Assembly (NCBI GenBank): GCA_023424585.1
Contig: JAFADT010000066.1
Span: 1 to 10,167, forward strand
Reading direction: 5' to 3'
DNA from: Pseudomonadota bacterium
Lineage (GTDB): Bacteria > Myxococcota > Myxococcia > Myxococcales > Myxococcaceae
DNA: 10,167 nucleotides
Shown here: positions 1-6,396 of the stretch, piece after piece
How the letters are laid out: each line of letters opens with the position of its first letter
How positions within the stretch are numbered: the first letter of the stretch is position 1
Notes under the pieces: generated by a model
What the model was told of the DNA's origin: nothing
Databases searched by the model: none
The model's input: the letters and a program-made list of their open reading frames with translations, nothing else
Made by a program: the position numbers and the translations under genes

Positions 1-34
1 CCGCCAACCCCGACCGCTCCAGCGCCGCGCCCAT
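1..34 (-). CDS. Start of a probable gene running off the left edge
   Basis: An ATG on the minus strand (32-34) is preceded by a perfect AGGAGG Shine-Dalgarno sequence (39-44) with a 4-nt spacer. The eleven visible codons read MGAALERSGLA and all have G or C in the third position, as in the certain genes here. Nothing can be said about function from eleven residues. The gene would be divergent from nothing in this window; it heads out to the left. A plus-strand reading open from 3 to 104 has mixed third positions and is less convincing. Basis: ribosome binding site and codon pattern only. Confidence 0.45.
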   Translation of the reverse strand, partial: MGAALERSGLA

Positions 35-199
35 GTCGCCTCCTGGCCTCGAGCACCCGCCCCGCACCTTCGCGAGTGTGAGGCCAGTATCCAAGGCCGT
101 CTGACACCCCCGCGGGCGGGCTTCCGAGCGAGCCGGACCTGCCGCGTCGGGCGCTCCGCTCGACGGGAAGGGGCGGCTCCGCGCGCGCCACTCCCCACG

Positions 200-229
200 G
201 CGCCGGACATGGCGGGTCACGCGCCGGAC
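200..229. repeat. Short direct repeat, 21-bp period
   Basis: The 9-mer GCGCCGGAC occurs at 200-208 and again at 221-229, exactly 21 bp apart, which is two turns of B-DNA. It lies beyond the terminator of the VWA gene, in a stretch (35-232) where I see no gene. In DNA this GC-rich a chance pair is quite possible. Confidence 0.3.
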
Positions 230-232
230 CCG

Positions 233-263
233 AAAAAAGGGCCCCGCGTCCTTCGCGGGGCCC
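233..263 (-). terminator. Intrinsic terminator of the VWA lipoprotein gene
   Basis: Read on the minus strand, a perfect 10-bp stem (254-263 paired with 239-248, arms GGGCCCCGCG and CGCGGGGCCC) with a 5-nt loop (249-253) is followed directly by six Ts (238 to 233). It lies 30 nt after the stop codon of the VWA gene. This is a classical Rho-independent terminator. On the plus strand it has no T tract, so it is directional. Confidence 0.9.
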
Positions 264-293
264 TCCGGGTGCGGCGCGGCCTTCAACGCCGGG

Positions 294-1511
294 CTACCCG
301 GCGCACAGCACCTTCACCTCCACCTTCGTGTCGCCCACGCGGCGCAGGCACGGGCCCAGGAAGAAGATGCGCGCGGGGCGGTCGCCGCTGGGGGGCTCGT
401 AGCGGAAGTCGCCGTTGGCCGCCGTGCACGTCTGCACGGAGCCGTCCGACCGCGTGACGTACACCACCGCGAGCCGCGGATCCGGCAGGTTCACCACGGC
501 CACGCTCTGCGCCACCGTGGCCAGCTCCGCGATGTCCAGCAGCGTCTGCTGGTAGCTCGGCTTGCAGATGGAGTCCAGGTTCGCCCGGGTCGCGTCGAAC
601 GCCTGCGCCATGGCGCTCTGCCGGTAGCCGGGCCCGTAGGACGTCGGACAATCGACGTTGCGCACGTAGGTGGTGCTGCCCACCACCTCCGTCGTCAGCT
701 CCGCCCGCTTGTCCGTCAGCGCCACCGGGCCGATGGTCGCCCACAGCACCTCGCGCGACGCGCCGCGGCTGTCACGCAGGGACTGGAACGCCTGGTAGTA
801 CTCCGACACCGGGGTCAGCTTGTCCCCCTGCTCGGTGCACGAGTCCACGGCCGTGTCCTGCCCCAGCGCCACCGGAGGCGGCCGCTGCGTGGAGCTGCAG
901 TCCTCCTCGTCGGACACCACCACCACCAGCAGGCGGGAGTCGTCCCGCAGGAAGCCCCCGTTGCCGCCTTCCTCCAGGGGCTGGGTGGCCAGGGGCGGGG
1001 TGACCGCCAGCCGCACCGCCTCGAAGGGCGTCTCCTGGCCGCTGCCGGACGTCCCCTGATCCACCAGCCGCTGGAACTTGGGCAACAGCTGCGGATCCGA
1101 GCTCTCGATGAAGCGCTCGGCGGTAGGCTGGTTCGACTCGTCCCGCACCGGCTGCAGCCGCCCCTCCTGATCCGGGAAGGAGCGGATGACGTCCGCCCCG
1201 TCCGGGAAGCGCTGGCGCTGGTACACGGAGGTGGTGATGACCCCCACGCGGAAGTCCTGGATCACGCCGCTGCCGGCCTTCAGCGCGGCCAGGAAGGCGG
1301 GCAGCTCCGTGGCGATGCCCTGCTGCTCCTCCCGCATGGAGCCGGAGTTGTCGATGACGAAGAGGATGTCCGTCTTCTGGGGGGCCACCACCGGAGGGGT
1401 CGCCTCGCAGGCGTCCGGGACCGTGGAGCCGTCGTCATCCACGGGAGAGTGGCATCCGAGCGCCAGGAGCGCGGACAGCGACATCAGGTGGGCGCAGGTG
1501 TGGAGCTTCAC
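294..1511 (-). CDS. VWA-domain lipoprotein, secreted, 405 aa
   Basis: This is a probable exported lipoprotein with a von Willebrand factor A fold, a metal-dependent binding domain used for protein contacts outside the cytoplasm. The N-terminus has a short hydrophobic signal segment (residues 9-19) ending at Cys20, with ALG before it, a slightly off-consensus lipobox. The VWA domain starts near residue 47: DNSGSM (54-59) supplies the MIDAS residues D54, S56 and S58, and the run VVVVSDEEDC (196-205) supplies the later MIDAS Asp201. Eight cysteines after Cys20 (34, 205, 225, 288, 316, 362, 388, 403) suggest disulphides in an oxidising compartment. The C-terminal third (about 340-405) looks like a small beta-rich region of unknown role. 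The start is GTG at 1509-1511, chosen because GGAGG sits 5 nt upstream and the signal segment begins there; the ATG two bases further upstream is followed at once by a stop. The gene is monocistronic and divergent from lon. The ligand is unknown. Confidence 0.9.
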   Translation of the reverse strand: MKLHTCAHLMSLSALLALGCHSPVDDDGSTVPDACEATPPVVAPQKTDILFVIDNSGSMREEQQGIATELPAFLAALKAGSGVIQDFRVGVITTSVYQRQRFPDGADVIRSFPDQEGRLQPVRDESNQPTAERFIESSDPQLLPKFQRLVDQGTSGSGQETPFEAVRLAVTPPLATQPLEEGGNGGFLRDDSRLLVVVVSDEEDCSSTQRPPPVALGQDTAVDSCTEQGDKLTPVSEYYQAFQSLRDSRGASREVLWATIGPVALTDKRAELTTEVVGSTTYVRNVDCPTSYGPGYRQSAMAQAFDATRANLDSICKPSYQQTLLDIAELATVAQSVAVVNLPDPRLAVVYVTRSDGSVQTCTAANGDFRYEPPSGDRPARIFFLGPCLRRVGDTKVEVKVLCAG

Positions 1512-1516
1512 ATCGG

Positions 1517-1521
1517 CCTCC
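1517..1521 (-). promoter_or_regulatory. Ribosome binding site of the VWA gene
   Basis: GGAGG on the minus strand lies 5 nt before GTG 1511-1509. It settles the choice of the GTG start for the lipoprotein. Confidence 0.8.
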
Positions 1522-1666
1522 AGTGCGGGGGCGCGCGCTCGCGCACCGCATCAAGCGTGAGAGGGGGCGAGCATGCCCCACCCCTTCGCCGGACGCGAGA
1601 CTTCTGGGCCATTACAAGGAGGAGCGTCGTACAGCCGACGAGGCACGGAAATAACGCACATCGCGT

Positions 1667-1694
1667 TTGCCATGTCCGGTTTGGTTGTTACGTT
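1667..1694 (+). promoter_or_regulatory. Candidate sigma-70-type promoter of lon
   Basis: A TTGCCA -35 element (1667-1672, 5 of 6 matches to TTGACA) is followed after 16 bp by TACGTT (1689-1694, 3 of 6 matches). The -10 is preceded by TGT, an extended -10 motif that can make up for a weak hexamer. Transcription would begin near 1701, giving a leader of about 80 nt before the lon ATG. The stretch is locally AT-richer than its surroundings, which supports a promoter here. This was read by eye. Confidence 0.4.
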
Positions 1695-1758
1695 GGTTCA
1701 TCCGTTGCAGAAATCAACCGGATGGTTCACCGGCCCGGCCGCTTGCTGACCGGGTTCA
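1695..1758 (+). repeat. Three GGTTCA hexamers at exact 29-bp spacing
   Basis: GGTTCA occurs at 1695-1700, 1724-1729 and 1753-1758, with start-to-start distances of exactly 29 and 29 bp. The first two copies share more sequence (TGGTTCA followed by TCC or CCG). They span the presumed transcription start and leader of lon. They could be binding sites for a regulator or chance; 29 bp is not a whole number of helical turns. Confidence 0.4.
1699..1724. promoter_or_regulatory. Imperfect inverted repeat at the presumed lon transcript start
   Basis: CATCCGTTG (1699-1707) pairs with CAACCGGATG (1715-1724) over 9 bp, with one unpaired C (1719) and a 7-nt centre (1708-1714). It lies directly downstream of the candidate -10, so it could be an operator overlapping the start site or a hairpin at the 5' end of the lon mRNA. 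Confidence 0.35.
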
Positions 1759-1771
1759 AGCAAGGAAGAGG
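1742..1771 (+). promoter_or_regulatory. lon ribosome binding region with an adjoining hairpin
   Basis: The purine-rich segment 1762-1771 ends in AGAGG, 9 nt before the lon ATG at 1781, and is the likely Shine-Dalgarno sequence. The inverted repeat CTTGCT (1742-1747) and AGCAAG (1759-1764) forms a 6-bp hairpin whose 3' arm covers the first bases of this purine tract. The main AGAGG core stays free, so any effect on translation would be mild. Confidence 0.45.
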
Positions 1772-1780
1772 CCGAACTCC

Positions 1781-4240
1781 ATGTCTGACGAGAAGAAGAA
1801 GGGCACCGCGGCCAGCGCAATGCCCACCGCGATGGCCCCTCCGGGGCTCATCAACAAGGAAGACATCCCGCAGGTGCTGCCCATCCTGCCGCTCCGCAAC
1901 AGTGTCTTCTTCCCCGGTGGTGTGCTGCCCCTGGCCGTCGGCCGCCAGAAGACGATCGCGCTGATCAAGGACGCCGTGCGTGACGACCAGGTCATCGGCG
2001 TCGTGACGCAGCGCCGCGCCGAGGAGGAGGATCCCGGCGCGTCCGACCTGTACACGATGGGCACCGTCGCCCGCATCGTGAAGCTGCTGAAGATGGGCGA
2101 GGACAACTATTCGCTCGTGGTCCAGGGCCTCGCGCGCTTCCGCGTGATGGAGCTGGTCCAGGAAGCGCCCTACCTCAAGGCCCGCGTCGACGCGGTGGAG
2201 GACAAGACCTCCTCTGAGAACGTCGAGGTGGAGGCCCTGGGCATCAACCTGAAGAAGCTGGCGCGCGAGGTCATCGAGCTGATGCCCGAGCTGCCCGCCG
2301 CCGCCACGGAGCTGGTGGAGAGCATCACGCACCCGGGCCACCTGGCGGACCTCATCGCCGCCAACGTCGACGTGCCCATCGAGGAGAAGCAGGCCGTGCT
2401 GGAGACGGTCGACCTCAAGGCGCGCATGAAGCTCGTCCTGGAGCTGCTCAACCGCAAGCGGGAGATCCTCAAGCTCTCCAACAAGATCGACTCCGCCGTG
2501 AAGGGCGAGATGTCGAAGACCCAGCGCGAGTACTACCTGCGCCAGCAGCTGAAGGCGATCAAGGAAGAGCTCGGCGAGATGGGCGAGGAGGAGGAGGAGC
2601 TCGACGAGCTGCAGGAGCGCCTGAAGAAGGCCGCCCTGCCCCCGGAGGTGGAGAAGGTCGCCCAGAAGGAGCTCAACCGCCTGAAGACGATCCCGGCGGC
2701 CTCCAGCGAGTACACCGTCGCGCGCACCTACCTGGACTGGATCGCGGACCTGCCGTGGTCGAAGGTGTCCGAGGACAACCTCGACATCGAGAACGCGCGG
2801 CAGCAGCTGGACAAGGATCACTTCGGCATCAAGAAGGTGAAGAAGCGCATCCTGGAGTACCTGGCCGTGCGCAAGCTGAAGAACGACATGCGCGGGCCCA
2901 TCCTGTGCCTCGTGGGTCCCCCGGGCGTCGGCAAGACGTCGCTGGGCCAGAGCGTGGCCAAGGCCACGGGCCGCAAGTTCGTGCGCCTGTCGCTGGGCGG
3001 CGTGCGTGACGAGGCGGAGATCCGCGGGCACCGCCGCACCTACGTGGGCGCGCTGCCGGGCCGCTTCATCCAGAGCATGAAGAAGGCCGGGACGAAGAAC
3101 CCGGTGATGATGCTGGACGAGATCGACAAGCTGGGCGCGGACTTCCGCGGCGACCCGAGCGCGGCGCTGCTGGAGGTGCTGGACCCGGAGCAGAACAGCA
3201 CGTTCAGCGACCACTACCTGGACGTGGCGTTCGACCTGTCGAAGGTCATGTTCGTCGCGACGGCGAACCAGCTGGATCCCATCCCCGGGCCGCTCCGGGA
3301 CCGCATGGAGATCATCGAGCTGACGGGCTACACGTTCGAGGAGAAGCAGTCCATCGCGCGGATCCACCTGGTGCCGAAGCAGCTCAAGGAGCACGGCCTC
3401 AACGGGGACCACATCGAAGTGCAGGACGACGCGCTGCTCATCCTCACGACGTCGTACACGCGTGAGGCCGGCGTGCGTAACCTGGAGCGCCGCATCGCGG
3501 ACATCTGCCGCGCGGTGGCGGTGGAGGTGGCCGGCGGGAAGACGGAGAAGCAGACCATCAACGCCGAGCGCGTGAAGGAGATCCTCGGGCCCGAGACGTT
3601 CTACTCGGAGGTCGCGGAGCGCACGGAGGTCCCCGGTGTGGCGACGGGGCTCGCGTGGACCGCGGCGGGCGGCGACCTGCTCTTCATCGAAGCGACCAAG
3701 ATGGCGGGCAAGGGCGGCATGACGCTCACCGGCCAGCTGGGCGACGTGATGAAGGAGTCCGCCACGGCGGCCCTGAGCTACCTGCGCAGCAAGGCGGAGT
3801 CGCTGGGCATCAACCCGAACTTCCTGGAGAAGACGGACATCCACCTGCACTTCCCCGCGGGCTCCATCCCCAAGGATGGTCCTTCGGCCGGCGTCACCAT
3901 CCTGACCGCGCTCACCAGCCTGCTGACGGGCATCCGGGTGCGGCACGACACGGCGATGACGGGCGAGGCCACGCTGCGGGGCCTGGTGCTGCCGGTGGGC
4001 GGCATCAAGGAGAAGGTCCTCGCGGCGCACCGCGCGGGCATCAAGCGGGTCATCCTGCCGGAGCGCTGCCGCAAGGACCTGGTCGACGTGCCGGACCAGG
4101 CGAAGAACGAGCTGGAGTTCATCTTCGCCACGAAGATGGACGAGGTCCTCAACGCCGCGCTGGAGACGTCGCCGTTCAAGGAGGGCGCCACCCTGCCGGC
4201 GCCCACCCCGGACTCGCCTCCGGCGGAGGTCCGGGCGTAA
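1781..4240 (+). CDS. lon: ATP-dependent protease Lon (LonV type), 819 aa
   Basis: Lon is a homo-oligomeric cytoplasmic AAA+ serine protease that unfolds and degrades misfolded and regulatory proteins. The visible order is: an N-terminal substrate-binding domain (about 33-220, beginning [14 protein letters not shown]), a charged coiled-coil segment (about 250-320), the AAA+ module with Walker A GPPGVGKT (379-386) and Walker B LDEID (445-449), and the protease domain with catalytic Ser702 in PKDGPSAG and Lys745 in GGIKEKV. The 323-residue Walker A to Ser distance and 43-residue Ser to Lys distance equal those of E. coli Lon. The protein is about 35 residues longer than the E. coli enzyme, owing to an extended N-terminus and a Pro/Ala-rich tail. 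The ATG at 1781 is preferred over an in-frame upstream TTG at 1667 because a Shine-Dalgarno sequence precedes it and the extension is not Lon-like. M. xanthus has two Lon proteases, LonV (vegetative growth) and LonD/BsgA (development); this one matches LonV from memory. A strong terminator follows. Confidence 0.98.
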   Translation: MSDEKKKGTAASAMPTAMAPPGLINKEDIPQVLPILPLRNSVFFPGGVLPLAVGRQKTIALIKDAVRDDQVIGVVTQRRAEEEDPGASDLYTMGTVARIVKLLKMGEDNYSLVVQGLARFRVMELVQEAPYLKARVDAVEDKTSSENVEVEALGINLKKLAREVIELMPELPAAATELVESITHPGHLADLIAANVDVPIEEKQAVLETVDLKARMKLVLELLNRKREILKLSNKIDSAVKGEMSKTQREYYLRQQLKAIKEELGEMGEEEEELDELQERLKKAALPPEVEKVAQKELNRLKTIPAASSEYTVARTYLDWIADLPWSKVSEDNLDIENARQQLDKDHFGIKKVKKRILEYLAVRKLKNDMRGPILCLVGPPGVGKTSLGQSVAKATGRKFVRLSLGGVRDEAEIRGHRRTYVGALPGRFIQSMKKAGTKNPVMMLDEIDKLGADFRGDPSAALLEVLDPEQNSTFSDHYLDVAFDLSKVMFVATANQLDPIPGPLRDRMEIIELTGYTFEEKQSIARIHLVPKQLKEHGLNGDHIEVQDDALLILTTSYTREAGVRNLERRIADICRAVAVEVAGGKTEKQTINAERVKEILGPETFYSEVAERTEVPGVATGLAWTAAGGDLLFIEATKMAGKGGMTLTGQLGDVMKESATAALSYLRSKAESLGINPNFLEKTDIHLHFPAGSIPKDGPSAGVTILTALTSLLTGIRVRHDTAMTGEATLRGLVLPVGGIKEKVLAAHRAGIKRVILPERCRKDLVDVPDQAKNELEFIFATKMDEVLNAALETSPFKEGATLPAPTPDSPPAEVRA

Positions 4241-4268
4241 GGCCCGGCTCTCAGCCCCTGAAGTGACG

Positions 4269-4308
4269 CGGGCAGGTTCCCTTCACGGGGACCTGCCCGT
4301 CGTCTTTT
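4269..4308 (+). terminator. Intrinsic terminator of lon
   Basis: A 13-bp stem with one T-G wobble (4269-4281 paired with 4287-4299), a 5-nt loop TTCAC and a following T-rich tail (4300-4308, four consecutive Ts) form a strong Rho-independent terminator 28 nt after the lon stop codon. It separates lon from the aldo/keto reductase gene. Confidence 0.9.
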
Positions 4309-4322
4309 CCCGCGACAGGAGG

Positions 4323-4351
4323 TTGAAGCGCTCGCCCCCGCTGGGCATACG
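4323..4351 (+). promoter_or_regulatory. Weak promoter candidate for the aldo/keto reductase
   Basis: TTGAAG (4323-4328) and CATACG (4346-4351) are separated by an ideal 17 bp and lie just after the lon terminator. The matches are only 4 of 6 and 3 of 6. A promoter must lie between the terminator and 4425 if the gene is expressed on its own; this is the best-looking pair I found. Confidence 0.25.
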
Positions 4352-4386
4352 CAAGCAGCGAACGCCTCTGGCACCACCAGACGCCC

Positions 4387-4406
4387 CCGGCACCTGGAGG
4401 TGCCGG
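4387..4406. promoter_or_regulatory. Perfect inverted repeat before the aldo/keto reductase gene
   Basis: CCGGCACCT (4387-4395) and its exact complement AGGTGCCGG (4398-4406) flank a 2-nt centre. It ends 6 nt before the Shine-Dalgarno sequence. As DNA it resembles an operator for a dimeric regulator; as RNA it would form an 8-bp hairpin with a TGGA loop next to the ribosome binding site. A smaller inverted repeat, TCTGG (4367-4371) and CCAGA (4377-4381), lies immediately upstream. Confidence 0.4.
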
Positions 4407-4412
4407 CCACGC

Positions 4413-4419
4413 GAAGGAG
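4413..4419 (+). promoter_or_regulatory. Ribosome binding site of the aldo/keto reductase
   Basis: GAAGGAG lies 5 nt before ATG 4425. It fixes this start over in-frame upstream codons reaching back to 4263, which would run through the lon terminator. Confidence 0.8.
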
Positions 4420-4424
4420 CGACC

Positions 4425-5405
4425 ATGAAGTACGCCAACCTGGGACACACGGGCCTGCGGGTCTCCCGCATCTGCCTGGGCTGCATGAGCTACGGCACGC
4501 CGAAGTGGCGCCCGTGGGTGCTGGACGAGGCGGCGGCGCAGCCCTTCTTCCGCCGCGCGGTGGAGCTGGGCGTCACCTTCTTCGACACCGCGAACATGTA
4601 CTCGGACGGCGTCAGCGAGGAGGTCACGGGCCGCGCGCTGCGCAAGTACGCGAAGCTGGACGAGGTGGTGCTGGCCACGAAGGTCTACTTCCCCACGGGC
4701 AGCGGCCAGAACGAGCGCGGCCTGTCGCGCAAGGCCATCACCCAGGCCTGCGAGGCGAGCCTCCGGCGGCTGGGCGTGGACACCATCGACCTCTATCAAA
4801 TCCACCGGATGGACCCGAACACGCCCATCGAGGAGACGCTGGCCGCGCTGGATCAGCTCGTGCGCCAGGGCAAGGTGCGCTACCTGGGCGCGAGCTCCGC
4901 GTACGCGTGGCAGTTCATGCGCGCGCTGAGCGTGTCCGAGCGCAACGGCTGGGCGCGCTTCGCGTCCATGCAGAACCACTACAACCTCGTCTACCGCGAG
5001 GAGGAGCGGGAGATGCTGCCCCTCTGCGAGGCGGAGGGCGTGGGCGTCATCCCCTGGTCGCCGCTGGCGCGAGGGCTGCTCGCGGGGTCGCGCAAGTCGC
5101 TGGACGACAAGGAATCCACGACGCGCGCGGGCTCCGACACGCTGTCGCCGGTGCTCTACAACCAGCCCGGGGACTGGGACGTGGTGGAGGCGGTGAAGCA
5201 GGTGGCGGAGGCGCGCCAGGCCCCGCCCGCGCAGGTGGCGCTGGCGTGGCTCTTGTCCAAGCCCGTCGTCACGGCGCCCATCATCGGCGCGACGAAGCCC
5301 GAGCACCTGGAGGACGCGGTGAAGGCGGTGAACCTCAAGCTCACGCCCGAGGAGGTGAAGGCGCTGGAGGCCCCCTACAAGCCGCACGCGGTGCGCGGCC
5401 TGTAG
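4425..5405 (+). CDS. Aldo/keto reductase, NADPH-dependent, 326 aa
   Basis: This is a cytoplasmic (beta/alpha)8-barrel oxidoreductase that reduces aldehydes or ketones with NADPH. It opens with the beta-hairpin and family signature LGHTGLRVSRICLGCMSYG. The catalytic tetrad is complete: Asp54 and Tyr59 in FFDTANMYSDG, Lys86 in LATKVYF, and His127 in LYQIHRMD. Further barrel landmarks are QNHYNLVYREEE (183-194), VIPWSPLARGLLAG (208-221), and the C-terminal cofactor-binding stretch IIGATKPEHLEDAVKAV (286-302). The length is normal for the family. The start of the protein resembles E. coli YajO and the aryl-alcohol dehydrogenase-like branch; the physiological substrate cannot be told from sequence. 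It stands alone: a terminator precedes it and convergent genes follow after 22 nt. An inverted repeat before the ribosome binding site hints at regulation. Some orthologues may be annotated as oxidoreductase or voltage-gated K+ channel beta-like protein. Confidence 0.95.
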   Translation: MKYANLGHTGLRVSRICLGCMSYGTPKWRPWVLDEAAAQPFFRRAVELGVTFFDTANMYSDGVSEEVTGRALRKYAKLDEVVLATKVYFPTGSGQNERGLSRKAITQACEASLRRLGVDTIDLYQIHRMDPNTPIEETLAALDQLVRQGKVRYLGASSAYAWQFMRALSVSERNGWARFASMQNHYNLVYREEEREMLPLCEAEGVGVIPWSPLARGLLAGSRKSLDDKESTTRAGSDTLSPVLYNQPGDWDVVEAVKQVAEARQAPPAQVALAWLLSKPVVTAPIIGATKPEHLEDAVKAVNLKLTPEEVKALEAPYKPHAVRGL

Positions 5406-5409
5406 GCGG

Positions 5410-5448
5410 TGAGGCGGTGGACGCGCCTCAGCGCTCCTTCACGAGCGC
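5410..5448. terminator. Hairpins between convergent genes, possible shared terminator
   Basis: TGAGGCG (5410-5416) pairs perfectly with CGCCTCA (5424-5430) over 7 bp with a 7-nt loop. The stem includes the stop codon of the FHA gene and starts 5 nt after the aldo/keto reductase stop. A second hairpin follows at once: GCGCTC (5431-5436) with GAGCGC (5443-5448). Neither has a T tract, so intrinsic termination would be weak; RNA 3'-end protection or Rho-assisted stopping is possible. Confidence 0.4.
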
Positions 5449-6396
5449 GTCCACCTTCTTCTCCAGCGGCTTCGCGTCGTCGAAGAACGCGTCCAGGGAG
5501 TGCGCCGGGGCCACGCGCAGCACCGGCGGCAGGAGCGAGCGGGGGAACTCCAGCGCCTCGCTGAAGTCCTCGTTGCCCAGCACCTCCGAGACGTTGGTGA
5601 GGACCAGCACGCCCACCGACGCGATGACGAGCCCGCGCACCACCCGCTTGCCGCTCCAGCGCGTCACGTAGCGCAGGTGCCAGTAGATCCCCCACCCCAC
5701 CAGCCCCAACACGGCCAGGGTGCGCACGAAGCTCAGCCACGCGCCCAGCGAGAAGCTGAAGCCCAGGAGCGCGAACACGGGCGGCGACAGCGAGAAGCCC
5801 AGCAGCACCAGCGCGGCGATGGTGGTGTGCACCCGGAAGTAGAAGCGCTTGCGCGCGATGCGGCTCGCCAGCGACCAGCCGCCCGCCCACAGGAGCGCCA
5901 GGCCCAGGGGCACCACGGTGGACATCAGCAGGTCGCCCCAGTCCGTCTTGCGGAACTGGGTCACCCGCTCGGAGAGGAAGGACATCACGACCAGCGCCTG
6001 GAGCGACAGCGCGAAGGCCCGGGGGCGCTCGAGCAGGCGCTCGCTGGGCGCGGCGGGGGCTTCGTTGACGACGGTGTCCTCCACCGCGAAGGAGCGCGGC
6101 CGGAAGCGCAGCACCGTGTCCCCCACGGACACGCGCACGTCCGGGGTGAGCACCAGCTCCTTCAGCGCCACCCACGGCTCCACGCTGAAGGTGCCGTTGA
6201 CGCTGCCCACGTCGCGCAGCACCACCGCGCCGTCCTCGCGCCGCTCCAGGCGCAGGTGCTCCGCGGAGACCTTCGGGTCGTCCAGGATGACGTCGTTGGC
6301 GTAGCCGCGCCCCACCGTCACCGGCCACCGCTCCAGCCGGTGGCGGGCCTGGACGGCGTCCCCTTCCAGCACCTCCAGGAAGATCACTTCGTCCAC
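5428..6396 (-). CDS. FHA-domain membrane protein, 322 aa
   Basis: An FHA domain, a phosphothreonine-binding module used in Ser/Thr kinase signalling, occupies about residues 5-105. Its conserved positions are Gly29-Arg30 (VGRG), Ser44 and His47 (KVSAEH), and Asn67-Gly68 (SVNGTF), so phosphopeptide binding should be intact. A linker (105-126) leads to about five hydrophobic segments: 127-142, 155-178, 190-212, 218-240 and 253-269. The basic loops SRIARKRFYFRVH and RYVTRWSGKRVVRG would face the cytoplasm. By the positive-inside rule this puts the FHA domain inside and the last 50 residues, an acidic and Lys-rich tail, in the periplasm. The first helix is short, so this topology is uncertain. 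The GTG start overlaps the end of the protease gene by 13 nt and has GGAGG 7 nt upstream, which indicates translational coupling. This is the last gene of the probable operon. I recognise no named family for the membrane part. Confidence 0.9.
   Translation of the reverse strand: MDEVIFLEVLEGDAVQARHRLERWPVTVGRGYANDVILDDPKVSAEHLRLERREDGAVVLRDVGSVNGTFSVEPWVALKELVLTPDVRVSVGDTVLRFRPRSFAVEDTVVNEAPAAPSERLLERPRAFALSLQALVVMSFLSERVTQFRKTDWGDLLMSTVVPLGLALLWAGGWSLASRIARKRFYFRVHTTIAALVLLGFSLSPPVFALLGFSFSLGAWLSFVRTLAVLGLVGWGIYWHLRYVTRWSGKRVVRGLVIASVGVLVLTNVSEVLGNEDFSEALEFPRSLLPPVLRVAPAHSLDAFFDDAKPLEKKVDALVKER

Noticed and set aside
3..104. End of a plus-strand gene entering from the left (stop at 102-104)
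   Set aside because: Third positions are mixed and nothing recognisable is encoded; the minus-strand start at 34 with AGGAGG is a better reading, though not certain.
1667..1780. N-terminal extension of Lon by 38 residues from a TTG start
   Set aside because: The added residues do not resemble Lon, overlap the likely promoter, and the ATG at 1781 has its own ribosome binding site.
1727..4030. A 767-residue open frame antisense to lon
   Set aside because: It is rich in His, Arg, Leu and Val runs typical of reading the complement of a GC-rich gene; the plus strand is an unmistakable Lon.
4251..5387. A 378-residue open frame antisense to the aldo/keto reductase, and a 423-residue frame on the plus strand at 4400-5671
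   Set aside because: Both are Arg/Gly/Ala-rich shadow readings of a gene with a complete catalytic tetrad.
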